Shown here: positions 34,409-43,728 of the stretch, in pieces
Layout of the letters: each line of letters opens with the position of its first letter
Position numbering within the stretch: the stretch's first letter is position 1
NCBI GenBank assembly: GCA_965203255.1
Contig: OZ241882.1
Coordinates: forward strand, 4,712,001-4,776,000
Length of the DNA: 64,000 nucleotides
From: JAPOUP01 sp965203255
GTDB lineage: Bacteria > Pseudomonadota > Alphaproteobacteria > Rhodobacterales > Rhodobacteraceae
Direction of reading: 5' to 3'
Made by a program: the position numbers and the translations under genes
The notes under the pieces: generated by a model
What the model saw: only the letters and a program-made list of their open reading frames with translations
Databases searched by the model: none
Told to the model about the DNA's origin: nothing

Positions 34409-34747
34409 CTAGGTTCCTGTATCCCCGTTCAGGAAATCCAGCACCGGGATCCGCAGACCATTGGCCGTCTTTTCCGCCCGCAAAGTCATGGGTAAGTCGG
34501 ACGGCTTGGAGGCAGTCTGGTCCCCCTCCCACCCGTCGGGCCGCAGGATCCACAGCAGCCCGTAGGGCGGGTGGAACACCGCCCGGACATAACCATGATC
34601 AAGTACATGGCCGGACTGCCGGGCGACCACCGTCACGAACCGCTTCAGGTCCGCCAGAACCGCGCCCGCCGCAAGGACAAACGCCGGCAGGAGGGCCGGT
34701 GCCTGAGCACAAAGATGCTGCATGCGGCGGAACATGTCATAGGGCAA
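34409..34747 (-). CDS. Small hypothetical protein coupled to the AAA ATPase
   Basis: 112 aa from a TTG at 34747 (AAGGA 9 bases before) or 108 aa from the ATG at 34735. It begins just 11 bases after the ATPase stop on the same strand, so it is probably translated with it. Sequence features: a hydrophobic helix ALLPAFVLAAGAVLADL, then VTVVARQSGHVLDHGYVRAV and FHPPYGLLWILRPDGWEG, a C-terminal VLDFLNGDTG. I do not recognise the family. No counterpart follows the second ATPase copy. Confidence 0.5.
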   Translation of the reverse strand: MPYDMFRRMQHLCAQAPALLPAFVLAAGAVLADLKRFVTVVARQSGHVLDHGYVRAVFHPPYGLLWILRPDGWEGDQTASKPSDLPMTLRAEKTANGLRIPVLDFLNGDTGT

Positions 34748-34758
34748 GGGCCTGTCCT

Positions 34759-36036
34759 TCAGAAACTTAAATCCGTGCCGTCGTCACCACCGTCTTTCCG
34801 TGTGTCCGGTTTCGGATGGAGTCCGGTTCCCGCCTCGATCAGGAAGGACCGGAATGAGGGGATTGGTGAATGGACGGTGCCGTCATCTGAAATGCTGATG
34901 GCGCCCTTATGTACGAGATGGTCAAGGAAATCCTCCGCATCCATCCCTTTCGGCAACCTCCATTCGACAGGTCCGGTTTCCTGACAGGCTTTCTGGATTC
35001 GGTTCAGGACATCCACGTCGGAAAGATCCGTCCCGCATTCCTCCGCTTCACGGACAGGAATGTCCCGCATCACCGTTGCGGTCAGGGACCGGGATCTGCG
35101 CATCTGTGGACTGTATTGTTTACGGTAGTACTTCTGGCGCCTGCGCCATGTCTCATCCCCGACATCCGTCCAGTCAATGCGGTCCATATCGCCATGCACA
35201 TTCAGGGCCGCCTCCGCCAGGGATTCACCGGCATGGTGCAGATGCCGGGGCCAGCCCTCGCAGAGGGCAGCCAGTTCATTCAGCCGGGCGTTGTGGCGGG
35301 AGATGCTGAGGCCGAAATGCTGTGCCATCCGCCCCATGAAATCCCTCGCCTCCGCCGCCGCCAGCGGTTCGGTTTCATGAACGAAAGTATCCCGTGTCAG
35401 GTTCATCCCACGGGCTCTTGAGGCGGTGTCGGACAGGCCGGCCAGCACCAGCGTCAGGGGCAGGCGGGTGACGGCATTGTGGATCTCCCGCAGGAAACAC
35501 GCAGCGACGGAATGGCGGTCGCCCTCCAGGGCCTGGGCCTCGTCCACGGCGACGATGACATGGGTTTCCCACGCCTTTTCCTGTCCCTGGCGGATGGCGG
35601 TGCTGAGGAGTTTCGCCTGTTCATAGACGTCGAACTCCGCCGTCAGGCCATAGCCGGCCACCGCGGCGCCGACGGATGTCAGTCTACGGATCCGTTCCCG
35701 GAGAATCCGTCGCCAACCATCCTGCGAGGACGTGCCGGCTGCCACGACCGCCTGGGTCACGCTGGAGGTGTCGTGGCTGACGGCCTCGGAGGACACGGTC
35801 ACAACTCTGGGGGTTCCGTCCTCGCCCGTCCACCGCCGCTGCATCTCGTGCAGGAGCGAGGTCTTGCCGGCCCCCGGAGCCCCCTGCACGATCCTGGTCA
35901 TTTTCGGTTGGCCAGCGCTTTCCTTCGCTGTTGTCAGGATATCCTCCAGGATGGCATCCCGTCCGACGAAGACCGGTGGCGGAGCCCCCTCGCCCTGCCG
36001 CAGGAAGTCCCTGATCCTGGCATGATCGATCGGCAT
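34759..36036 (-). CDS. Orc1-like/AAA-type ATPase with C-terminal winged-helix-like region, copy 1
   Basis: 425 aa from the ATG at 36036 with GGAGG upstream. FLRQGEGAPPPVFVGRD leads to Walker A QGAPGAGKTSLLHEM (residues about 51-65) and Walker B HVIVAVDEAQAL near 160, followed by a sensor-like LVLAGLSDTASRARGMNLTR. A mid segment GWPRHLHHAGESLAEAAL resembles the lid of Orc1/Cdc6-like ATPases. The C-terminus FLDHLVHKGAISISDDGTVH then IPSFRSFLIE looks like a winged helix. It closely resembles the copy at 56220. Base composition is more GC-rich than that of its neighbours. The function is unknown; replication-, transposition- or defence-linked roles are all possible. Confidence 0.7.
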   Translation of the reverse strand: MPIDHARIRDFLRQGEGAPPPVFVGRDAILEDILTTAKESAGQPKMTRIVQGAPGAGKTSLLHEMQRRWTGEDGTPRVVTVSSEAVSHDTSSVTQAVVAAGTSSQDGWRRILRERIRRLTSVGAAVAGYGLTAEFDVYEQAKLLSTAIRQGQEKAWETHVIVAVDEAQALEGDRHSVAACFLREIHNAVTRLPLTLVLAGLSDTASRARGMNLTRDTFVHETEPLAAAEARDFMGRMAQHFGLSISRHNARLNELAALCEGWPRHLHHAGESLAEAALNVHGDMDRIDWTDVGDETWRRRQKYYRKQYSPQMRRSRSLTATVMRDIPVREAEECGTDLSDVDVLNRIQKACQETGPVEWRLPKGMDAEDFLDHLVHKGAISISDDGTVHSPIPSFRSFLIEAGTGLHPKPDTRKDGGDDGTDLSF

Positions 36037-36083
36037 GCGGGTCCTCCATACGTTCCGTGTTCGCGAGCCTACCCCGTTCCGGC

Positions 36084-36117
36084 CGGGAAACATAGTCCGA
36101 ATGCCGTCCGTTTCCCG
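36084..36117 (-). promoter_or_regulatory. Inverted repeat upstream of AAA ATPase copy 1
   Basis: CGGGAAAC (36084-36091), 18 bases, GTTTCCCG (36110-36117), 48 bases before the ATPase ATG. The same repeat, with the same 18-base spacer, is upstream of copy 2. Farther upstream both copies share GATTCGGCAG and CCTGTCC. It is likely an operator overlapping the promoter. Confidence 0.6.
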
Positions 36118-36470
36118 TCCGGATCCGATTCGGCAGGCGTCCTGTCCGGAGCCGCTTTCGTGGATGAATCGCCCGGCAATGCGGGTTTTCCGTCTGGATC
36201 CCCTTGCTGAACCACTGAATCCGCGCTCCTGAAGCCGGAAAACCGTAGCTTTCGGCGGAAGGAATATGGTGCGCCGAGGTGGAGGACATGACGGCCGGTT
36301 CATGTTGTTATTGCGTGAAATCAGTGGGTTGAAAATTTCTAATGGAAAATTAGGCCTGTCGCGACAGAGCGCGATCATCATCGAATGTGGCTCGACAGCT
36401 GCCGTTCAACTGTCTGGCTTCGATCATTGCTGAAGTGCGGTAGGATTCGCGATTGGCTGTCCTGCAAGGA
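36118..36470. other. Intergenic between AAA ATPase copy 1 and the alkyl-DNA repair gene
   Basis: The part next to the ATPase is similar to the region upstream of copy 2 (57519-57620); the rest is more AT-rich and has no recognised gene. This is another core/accessory junction. Confidence 0.45.
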
Positions 36471-37331
36471 TCAAGAAGAGCTTTCCGCACGTGCCGCCTC
36501 ATACGCAAGCAAAGTACGCTTGACCGGCAGACCCCAATGATAACCGCCAAGTTCTCCGGATTTGCGGAGCGCCCGATGGCATGGAATGAGCCAGCTGATC
36601 GGGTTGCGACCGATGGCAGTGCCCACTGCCCGCGCCGCCCGCGGATGGCCGACTGATCCGGCGACCTCGGAATAGGTTGTCACACATCCGCTCGGGATTC
36701 TGAGCAACGCCTCCCAAACCTTGATCTGAAACGGAGCCCCAAAAATATGAATGGAAACTGACTTCCGTCGGCAGCCCTCACCGCCAAATGCGCCCTGAAC
36801 CCAGGAACTGAGGTGATCAGGGTTTTCGATGAACGCCGCTTTGGGCCAGCGACTGCGCAGGTCATGCTGCGCATCGGTCTTTCCCGCTTCGGAAGCAAAA
36901 CCGATTCCGCATATCCCATGGTCCGTTCCCATCACCAACGATGGCCCGAAAGGGCTCTCAAACCAACCCCACGAGATCTCAAGCCCTTCACAGTACCGGG
37001 CATATTCGCCGGGCGTCATGGCCTCCCATGTCATGAACAGGTCGTGAAGGCGTCCGCTTCCGGAAAGTCCAAGCTCAGCTGCTGTGTCAAGAGTGGTGAA
37101 TCTATCCCTGAGCATTTCCTTGGCGTTCCCGAGCATCAGATATTGCTGATAGCGTTTCGGCGAGACGCCTACCCATCGACTGAAGGTGCGCTGGAAATGC
37201 GCCGGGCTCATGTGCATCTCACATGCCAGTTCATTGAGTGTGAGGGTTTCGCCAGCGTGAGAGTCGATCAGGTCAATTGCTCGGCGAATGACGGCGTAAT
37301 GGTAGCCACCTTCAGGATTTGGTTCAGTCAT
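36471..37331 (-). CDS. Ada-like protein: AraC-type HTH plus O6-methylguanine-DNA methyltransferase
   Basis: 286 aa from the ATG at 37331 (GAGGA 8 bases before; an ATG at 37352 is in frame). N-terminal AraC HTH: LTLNELACEMHMSPAHFQRT and GVSPKRYQQYLMLGNAK. C-terminal MGMT: FQIKVWEALLRIPSGCVTTY and the acceptor motif IPCHRALRKSGELGGY with the active cysteine in PCHR. The N-terminal Zn-Cys4 methylphosphotriester domain of full Ada is absent. It repairs alkylated guanine and may control its own regulon. Confidence 0.92.
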   Translation of the reverse strand: MTEPNPEGGYHYAVIRRAIDLIDSHAGETLTLNELACEMHMSPAHFQRTFSRWVGVSPKRYQQYLMLGNAKEMLRDRFTTLDTAAELGLSGSGRLHDLFMTWEAMTPGEYARYCEGLEISWGWFESPFGPSLVMGTDHGICGIGFASEAGKTDAQHDLRSRWPKAAFIENPDHLSSWVQGAFGGEGCRRKSVSIHIFGAPFQIKVWEALLRIPSGCVTTYSEVAGSVGHPRAARAVGTAIGRNPISWLIPCHRALRKSGELGGYHWGLPVKRTLLAYEAARAESSS

Positions 37332-37474
37332 GGCGTGGTCCTCGTTCATCATGCTGATCTACCCGACCTCCAGGGCCCTTGCGACCCGTTTCCTGCTCTT
37401 TCCACGACAGCCTCTGCAGTAGTGTAGGATGACTGGTCTTGTAGGATTTCGGAACGTTGTGCATACAGCCAAAG

Positions 37475-38119
37475 ATGGCAAAGCAACTCGACTATCATAC
37501 GGTCCGGGCGGTCTTCGAAAGATTCCATGCCGCTGAACCTGAGCCCAGAGGCGAGCTCAGGCATACGAACGCGTATACACTTCTGGTTGCTGTCACCTTG
37601 AGCGCACAGGCGACGGATGTCGGCGTCAACAAAGCGACGGGGGGCCTGTTCAAGGTCGCGGACACACCGCAGAAGATGCTGGACTTGGGCGAGGAGCGGT
37701 TGGTGGAGCACATTCGGACCATTGGCCTGTTCAGAAACAAGGCTCGGAACGTGATGAAGCTTTCGCGCATATTGGTGCATGAATATGGCGGCGATGTGCC
37801 ATCGTCGCGCGCCGCCTTGCAGTCACTTCCCGGTGTCGGACGAAAGACCGCGAATGTGGTGCTTAACATGTGGTGGAAGCATCCGGCACAAGCCGTCGAC
37901 ACGCACATCTTTCGGGTAGGCAACCGAACCGGCCTCTGCCCCGGAAAGGACGTTGTCGCGGTCGAGCGCGCTATCGAGGATAACGTTCCTGCTGAATATC
38001 AACGTCATGCGCATCATTGGTTGATCCTGCATGGCCGATACATATGCAAGGCACGCCGACCGGCATGCGATAGGTGCCTGATCGAGGAGTTTTGTCGATT
38101 CGAGGGAAAGAACTCATGA
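37475..38119 (+). CDS. nth: Endonuclease III
   Basis: 214 aa from the ATG at 37475. HhH motif SLPGVGRKTANVVLNM with the catalytic Lys in GRKTA, the catalytic Asp in AVDTHIFRVGNR, and a 4Fe-4S cluster from C-x6-C-x2-C-x5-C at the end (CKARRPACDRCLIEEFC). It removes oxidised pyrimidines in base-excision repair. It overlaps the adenosine kinase start (ATGA at 38116). Confidence 0.96.
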   Translation: MAKQLDYHTVRAVFERFHAAEPEPRGELRHTNAYTLLVAVTLSAQATDVGVNKATGGLFKVADTPQKMLDLGEERLVEHIRTIGLFRNKARNVMKLSRILVHEYGGDVPSSRAALQSLPGVGRKTANVVLNMWWKHPAQAVDTHIFRVGNRTGLCPGKDVVAVERAIEDNVPAEYQRHAHHWLILHGRYICKARRPACDRCLIEEFCRFEGKNS

Positions 38120-39111
38120 CCAAACGGTTCCAGACCGTTGGCATCGGCAATGCGCTGGTAGATGTTCTTGCCCATTGTGACGATGCCTTCATGGAGGCGA
38201 ATGGTGTCCGGAAAGGGGTCATGCAGCTGGTCGATCTGGAGAGAGGAATCGATCTCTACTCGCGGATTGGTCCAACTCGGGAGGTCTCGGGTGGCTCAGT
38301 AGCCAACGCAATAGCCGGCATAGCGCAACTTGGTGGCCGGACGGCATTTGTTGGCAAGGTCAAGGATGATCAGTTCGGCGCGATTTTCGCACATGATCTG
38401 CGCGCGCAGGGAGCGGTCTTCGAGACCGCTCCGGCACCAAGTGACCACCTTGGGGAAACCGGTCGCTGCATTGTTCTGGTGACCCCGGACGGCGAGCGAT
38501 CAATGAACACATACCTTGGCGTCACCGAGTTTCTTGCACCCTCCGACATCGACGAACGAATGATGGCCGATTCCGAATGGATCTTTCTAGAGGGATATCG
38601 ATTCGACGGGCTGGAGAGCCAGAAGGCATTTGCCAAGGCGATATCCGCCTGCCGGGCTGCCGGAGGCAAGGTGGCCATCACATTGTCCGATCCATTCTGC
38701 ATCGAACGCCATCGGGCCGCGTTCGGGGCGATGCTCAAGAAGGACGTTGATCTGGTTCTGGCAAACCGTGCGGAAATCCTGTCAATGTATGGCGTGGGGG
38801 ATCTCGGTTCCGCGATAGCTGCCGCCGCAGCGGAAGTGGAGATAGTTGTCTGTACCGACGGAGCGAATGGCGTATACGTCCAGACCGGCAGCCGTCGTTG
38901 GCACGTCGCGGCGGAACCGACGGAAGTCTTGGATGCAACGGGGGCCGGTGACCTCTTTGCCGGTGCGTTTCTTTGGGGGTTGGTTGAGGGCTTTGGCCTG
39001 GAGACCTGTGCGCGGATGGGAAATATCGCAGCCTCTGAAGCCATCAGACAAATCGGTGCCAGACCCGAAGCTGACTTGAGAGGTCTGTTCGCCACGGCCG
39101 GTGTAATCTGA
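38116..39111 (+). CDS. PfkB-family carbohydrate kinase (adenosine kinase-like)
   Basis: 331 aa, overlapping nth. Starts TKRFQTVGIGNALVDVLAHC. PfkB signature 1 REVSGGSVANAIAGIAQLGG, and signature 2 DATGAGDLFAGAFLWG with the catalytic Asp in GAGD. The nth-adenosine kinase pair is conserved in Rhodobacterales. It phosphorylates a nucleoside, most likely adenosine. Confidence 0.88.
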   Translation: MTKRFQTVGIGNALVDVLAHCDDAFMEANGVRKGVMQLVDLERGIDLYSRIGPTREVSGGSVANAIAGIAQLGGRTAFVGKVKDDQFGAIFAHDLRAQGAVFETAPAPSDHLGETGRCIVLVTPDGERSMNTYLGVTEFLAPSDIDERMMADSEWIFLEGYRFDGLESQKAFAKAISACRAAGGKVAITLSDPFCIERHRAAFGAMLKKDVDLVLANRAEILSMYGVGDLGSAIAAAAAEVEIVVCTDGANGVYVQTGSRRWHVAAEPTEVLDATGAGDLFAGAFLWGLVEGFGLETCARMGNIAASEAIRQIGARPEADLRGLFATAGVI

Positions 39112-39148
39112 CGTGCCATGCATTGCCCAACACCTGCGTCGGCGGAGA

Positions 39149-40078
39149 TCAGTAGCCTGCCCTTAGGTCGACGATGTGCAGCATGGGTTCTCCAGTTTCG
39201 CAGCGGCGAATGTTTTCGGCGATCAGTTGACTTGCTGAATCGGGCCGGGTTTCGCTTGCCTGGTGTGGAGTGACGGTCACCTTCGGATGCGCCCAAAACG
39301 GATGTTCTTTCGGTAGGGGTTCTTCACGGAACACGTCGAGTGTGGCATGGGCGATCCGACCCGAATCAAGCGCCACCAACAGTGCCTCGTCATCAATGAG
39401 ATGACCTCGCCCCGGATTCAGGACAATCGCGCCTTCCGGTAGCAGCGCCATGGTTTCGGAGTTCAGCAGGTTCCGGGTCTTGGATGTCAGGGGGAGCAGG
39501 AGGATTAGAATTTCGGCGCAGGCAAGAACGGACTCCAGCCCGTCCTGCCCATATCTGCAGACCACACCGTCAAGTCGCTTCGGCCTGCGGCTCCACCCCG
39601 TGACACCGAAGTTCAGGGAGGTCAGTGCGCGGGCGCAGGCGCTTCCGAGTTCCCCAAGGCCAAGCAAGGCTAGATTCCGGTCTCGGGCCAGTGGCGGCGG
39701 GTCGAAACGCCAGGCATGATCAGGATTCACGATATGCGCGTCCATCCCGAGGTGGTGGCGCAATACATGGCCGACCACCCACTCGACCATGCCTTCGGTC
39801 AGCGAACGATCGACCATGCGTGTCAGAGGCTGTGTCAGGGTCCTGTTGGTTACAATGTCCTCAACGCCCGCCCAGAGACTCATCACTGCCTTGGCCCGGC
39901 TACATCTCCGAAAGTCCTGGAAGTCCCTGTTTGGGGCGTAAATTACATAGTCGGCGATTTGGGGATCGAGATCCAATGACAGTCTTGCTTCCATACCCTC
40001 GCGCGCCAGTGCCTTTCGCAGCGGTCTCTCGAATTGCTTCCAACGATGATTGCCTGCGGCAAACAGCACATTGATCAT
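39149..40078 (-). CDS. ghrA: Glyoxylate/hydroxypyruvate reductase A (2-hydroxyacid dehydrogenase)
   Basis: 309 aa from the ATG at 40078, AGGAGG upstream. NAD(P) motif LALLGLGELGSACARAL; catalytic Arg in LNPGRGHLIDDEAL, Glu in VFREEPLPKEH, His in VTVTPHQASETRP, as in GhrA. It reduces glyoxylate and hydroxypyruvate. It converges on the adenosine kinase gene and follows rodA by 10 bases, so it may be carried on the rod-shape transcript. Confidence 0.9.
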   Translation of the reverse strand: MINVLFAAGNHRWKQFERPLRKALAREGMEARLSLDLDPQIADYVIYAPNRDFQDFRRCSRAKAVMSLWAGVEDIVTNRTLTQPLTRMVDRSLTEGMVEWVVGHVLRHHLGMDAHIVNPDHAWRFDPPPLARDRNLALLGLGELGSACARALTSLNFGVTGWSRRPKRLDGVVCRYGQDGLESVLACAEILILLLPLTSKTRNLLNSETMALLPEGAIVLNPGRGHLIDDEALLVALDSGRIAHATLDVFREEPLPKEHPFWAHPKVTVTPHQASETRPDSASQLIAENIRRCETGEPMLHIVDLRAGY

Positions 40079-40088
40079 GCCGAGCCTC

Positions 40089-41237
40089 CTAAATTCGATT
40101 TCGGGGTCGGTGGATGTGCGCAGATTGCACCAGCCCGAATCCAATCATCAGCATCAGCAGGGCGGAACCGCCATAGGATATGAGGGGAAGAGGCACGCCT
40201 ACCACCGGCATCAGTCCCGTCACCATTGAAATGTTGACCGCGAAAAAGAGAAAGAACGTGGTGGTGACACCGAGTATAAGCAAGGAGGAGAAGCGGTCCC
40301 TGTTTCGGAGCGCAGCGGCGATGCAGAAGACAATGATCAGGGAGTAGAGGGCGAGAAGTGAGGATGCGCCGATGAAACCCAGTTCTTCAGCAAGTGTCGT
40401 GAAGATGAAATCCGTGTGTTTTTCGGGAAGGAAGTCGAGGCGACTCTGGGTTCCCTGCATGAGGCCACGTCCAGTCCATCCACCAGACCCTAGTGCAATC
40501 TTGGACTGGATAATGTGGTAACCTGCTCCCAGCGGATCGGACTCGGGGTTCAGGAAGGCGTCGATGCGCATGTATTGATAGTCTTTCAACGGCTGCCACT
40601 CGGTGCCACGCAAGAGTAGGACCAGCGCTGTCAGCCCTCCGCCGCCCAATCCAAGAGCCCCAAAATAGCCCCAGTGAACTCCTGCGAGAAACATCATCAT
40701 GGTGCCGCCAAGGACGAGCAGGATTGACGTGCCGAGATCCGGCTGACGCAGGACCAGAATCGTTGGGATTAGAATCAACACTGTCGGCACCGCCACCCAA
40801 AGCGGTTGCGAGGTCTTCTCGATATCGAGGCGATCATAATAGGCCGCAAGTAGCATGACCATGGTCAACTTGGTGATTTCAGAGGGCTGCAGTCGCATGA
40901 AACCCAAATCGATCCATCGCTGCGCACCCATGCCGACGATGCCAAGGAACTCAACGAGCAACAGCAGAAGGATTGATACCGCGTATGCGATCCCTGCGAC
41001 GTTCTTCCAGAACTGGATTGGAACCATGGCGATGACCAACATTACCGCAATCCCGAGTGCGAAGCGCTGCATCTGCGGTTTGGCCCAAGGCGTGAATGAA
41101 CCATCGGCGACCGAATAGAGCATCAGGAATCCCAGCCCGGCCACTGCCATCAGCACGAGAGTCAGAGCGGGATTGATATGGAGTATCTTTCCGGGGCCGG
41201 AAGGAACCTTGCTGTCGTTGAATTCGAGTAGGCTCAT
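40089..41237 (-). CDS. rodA: Rod-shape-determining peptidoglycan polymerase RodA
   Basis: 382 aa, SEDS family with about ten helices. KTDFIFTTLAEELGFIGASS and PLPLISYGGSALLMLMIGFG are SEDS signatures; GLGWTGRGLMQGTQS-like text (SGGWTGRGLMQGTQSRLDFL) holds the loop near the catalytic Asp. It polymerises glycan strands with PBP2. The start overlaps the mrdA stop (ATGA at 41234). Confidence 0.95.
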   Translation of the reverse strand: MSLLEFNDSKVPSGPGKILHINPALTLVLMAVAGLGFLMLYSVADGSFTPWAKPQMQRFALGIAVMLVIAMVPIQFWKNVAGIAYAVSILLLLLVEFLGIVGMGAQRWIDLGFMRLQPSEITKLTMVMLLAAYYDRLDIEKTSQPLWVAVPTVLILIPTILVLRQPDLGTSILLVLGGTMMMFLAGVHWGYFGALGLGGGGLTALVLLLRGTEWQPLKDYQYMRIDAFLNPESDPLGAGYHIIQSKIALGSGGWTGRGLMQGTQSRLDFLPEKHTDFIFTTLAEELGFIGASSLLALYSLIIVFCIAAALRNRDRFSSLLILGVTTTFFLFFAVNISMVTGLMPVVGVPLPLISYGGSALLMLMIGFGLVQSAHIHRPRNRI

Positions 41238-43186
41238 GCCCGTGAACGCCTTTGGGTTAGTATGGCAGGATCGCGTAGCTTCAGCTGTCTTTGCTGGGTT
41301 TCGATGGTTCCACGCTGATTTTTTGGATATGCCGAGAGTGGTGGCGTGGCTCCGTACAGTGCCTGAAGCACAACATCGCGGGCGATCGGAGCGGCCACCT
41401 GGGATCCGCCGCCTCCATGCTCGACAACGACTGAGCAGGCGATCTTTGGTGCGTCGTATGGCGCGTAACAGACGAAGAGTGCATGGTCACGACGTTCCCA
41501 GGGAAGATCCTCGTTGGCGATGACGCCTTTCTGCCGTTCAGCCTTTGTGATGCTACGGACTTGGCTGGTTCCGGTCTTGCCCGCCATCCGCATTTCTTCG
41601 GCAATGACGCGACTTCTGTATGCGGTGCCTCTTCGCATGTTTACGGCATCAATCAGGCCTTTACGTACCAGTTGCAGATGATCCGGCGCGAGTCCAAGCT
41701 CGTCCATTTCGGGCACCGGTTCTTCAATGCCATCAATTGATTTTATCATGCGTGGCTTAACGGACTGGCCGGATGCTATTCGGGCGGTCATTACGGCGAG
41801 TTGAAGCGGAGAGCTGAGTACGAATCCCTGGCCAATGCTTGAATTCAAGGTATCTCCCACCACCCAATCCGCATTGCGGTTCCTGTGTTTCCAGTTCCTG
41901 TCAGGCATCAACCCCTGCTGAACCCCCGAAAGTGGCAGATCAAAGCGCTGCCCGAAACCCAGCTTCCGTCCCATTGAGGCGATTTTCTCGATTCCAACGC
42001 GAACGGCGAGGTCATAATAATACACGTCGCAGCTTTCCACGATTGATGAGTGAAGGTCGATGTCCCCATGGCCGTGGCGGCGCCAGCAATGGAATCTTCT
42101 GTCGCTGACTGTCGTATAGCCGTTACACCGAACCTTTGTGTCAGGTTCGATGACTCCTTCGTGCAATGCCGCCAGTGCTGTGATTATCTTGAAAGTTGAT
42201 CCAGGTGGATAGGTGCCCTGCACGGCCTTGTTCGCAAGTGGCCGGTACTTGTTGGTTCTCAATGCATCCCAGTCGGCGACAGAGATTCCCCGCACGAACT
42301 TATTCGGGTCGAATGACGGCGTAGACCCCATTGCGAGGATGTCACCGCTGCCAACTTCCAGCATAACGGCACTGGCGCTTTCTCCGTCCAAGCGCACCTG
42401 AAGGTAATTTTGCAGCCTGCTATCCAAGGTCAACTGTATTTCCGCGCCGGGTTGGCTGGCCTGCTTGTCCAATTGTCGCATAACCCGGCCCTTCGCGTTG
42501 ACTTCTTCCCGCCGGTGGCCTGCGCGCCCGCGCAATACATGCTCCATCTTTGCCTCTACCCCGGTCTTTCCAACCTGGAATCTGGGAATCCGTAGCAATG
42601 GATCGCGGTCGTTGGAGAGATAGCCTTTGGACATGTCATAGTCGCTGACCGGGCCGACATGTCCGAGCACATGGGCGAAGTCGGTGTCCAGGGGATACGA
42701 TCTGCTCAGCGTAACGTCCGGGCGCACTCCGGGAAATGCGGGGCTGTTGGCCGCCACTTCAGCAAACTCATCCCAAGCCAGCCGGTCCGCTACAGTGATC
42801 GGGACAGTGGGATTCGACTTTGATATCTCGATACTTGCCCTCTCAATGTCTTCAGGCGACAGATTGACGATCTGTGCAATTCCTGAAAGCACGGCTCTCA
42901 AGTCGTCGACATCGTCCCGAATCATGACAATTCCGTAGTTCTGTTCATTTTTTGCCAACGGAACTCCATTCCTATCAAAGACAAGACCACGAGCTGGCCG
43001 CACCAAGCGGATGTTGATGCGGTTCTCGTCGGCCAGAAGACGGAATTCCTCTACCCGTTCGACCTGTAGTTGCCTGATCCTAAGCCCCAAGAGCCCCACA
43101 AAGCCGAGCTGAGCGGCGCCAAGAATCAGCCCACGACGATTTATTTTCCGGGAACTTTCCGCGGACCTGCTTGTCATTGCGTTCAT
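41234..43186 (-). CDS. mrdA: Penicillin-binding protein 2
   Basis: 650 aa. N-terminal anchor GLILGAAQLGFVGLLGLRI; the dimerisation domain; transpeptidase motifs YPPGSTFKIITA (SxxK), VESCDVYYYDLA (SxN-type SCD) and AGKTGTSQV (KTG). It cross-links lateral wall peptidoglycan with RodA, MreB, C and D. It is coupled to mreD before it and rodA after it. Confidence 0.95.
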   Translation of the reverse strand: MNAMTSRSAESSRKINRRGLILGAAQLGFVGLLGLRIRQLQVERVEEFRLLADENRINIRLVRPARGLVFDRNGVPLAKNEQNYGIVMIRDDVDDLRAVLSGIAQIVNLSPEDIERASIEISKSNPTVPITVADRLAWDEFAEVAANSPAFPGVRPDVTLSRSYPLDTDFAHVLGHVGPVSDYDMSKGYLSNDRDPLLRIPRFQVGKTGVEAKMEHVLRGRAGHRREEVNAKGRVMRQLDKQASQPGAEIQLTLDSRLQNYLQVRLDGESASAVMLEVGSGDILAMGSTPSFDPNKFVRGISVADWDALRTNKYRPLANKAVQGTYPPGSTFKIITALAALHEGVIEPDTKVRCNGYTTVSDRRFHCWRRHGHGDIDLHSSIVESCDVYYYDLAVRVGIEKIASMGRKLGFGQRFDLPLSGVQQGLMPDRNWKHRNRNADWVVGDTLNSSIGQGFVLSSPLQLAVMTARIASGQSVKPRMIKSIDGIEEPVPEMDELGLAPDHLQLVRKGLIDAVNMRRGTAYRSRVIAEEMRMAGKTGTSQVRSITKAERQKGVIANEDLPWERRDHALFVCYAPYDAPKIACSVVVEHGGGGSQVAAPIARDVVLQALYGATPPLSAYPKNQRGTIETQQRQLKLRDPAILTQRRSRA

Positions 43187-43725
43187 CGTGCCAGTCCTTT
43201 CGCACCTTGGCCTACAGTGGTCACGGATCCGTCGCCGAAGATACGTCGGGCGGCCAGCGCGAACAGCGGATAGGCCAGAATCGTCGTGATTGCCTGGATC
43301 ATTGCCTTGTTGAACTGCACGTGATCAAGGAAGACGACCGATAGGATGGCCGTGTTTGCGACGGTTAGCAGGAGCACGACGCCCGAAACGACGGCCCATT
43401 CCGTTGCGAAGACCTGCCCACGGACTCTCGCACGTCTCCCCTTAAAGAACTCAGCAGCCAGGACCATCAACGCTGCCCAAAGGCCAATGGGGCGCATGAG
43501 TAGAATGTCGGCGAAGAAAAAGATTGCTGCAATGAGAGGTGTCGGGATCAGTCTGGGGCGGAGTACGAGCCAGATGAAGGTGAACACGACCATTAGGTCT
43601 GGGCTGGGAAACCGCCTTGGCCAGATCTCGTAAGGAACGATGCTGAAAATCAGCAGTGCGCACATAAGGCCAGAATACGCGAGCCAAGACAGGAGAAGGA
43701 TTCGAAGTGGTCTGTGTTCAGTCAT
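43183..43725 (-). CDS. mreD: Rod shape-determining protein MreD
   Basis: 180 aa, hydrophobic, about five helices (LLLSWLAYSGLMCALLIFSI, LLMRPIGLWAALMVLAAEFF). Place between mreC and mrdA with overlap identifies it. It is part of the elongasome that links MreB to PBP2 and RodA. Confidence 0.88.
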   Translation of the reverse strand: MTEHRPLRILLLSWLAYSGLMCALLIFSIVPYEIWPRRFPSPDLMVVFTFIWLVLRPRLIPTPLIAAIFFFADILLMRPIGLWAALMVLAAEFFKGRRARVRGQVFATEWAVVSGVVLLLTVANTAILSVVFLDHVQFNKAMIQAITTILAYPLFALAARRIFGDGSVTTVGQGAKGLAR

Positions 43726-43728
43726 CGA

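Noticed and set aside
36084..36117. dif-like or Xer recombination site
   Set aside because: The 8-bp arms with an 18-base spacer do not fit the 11-6-11 layout of dif sites; position before a gene start fits an operator better.
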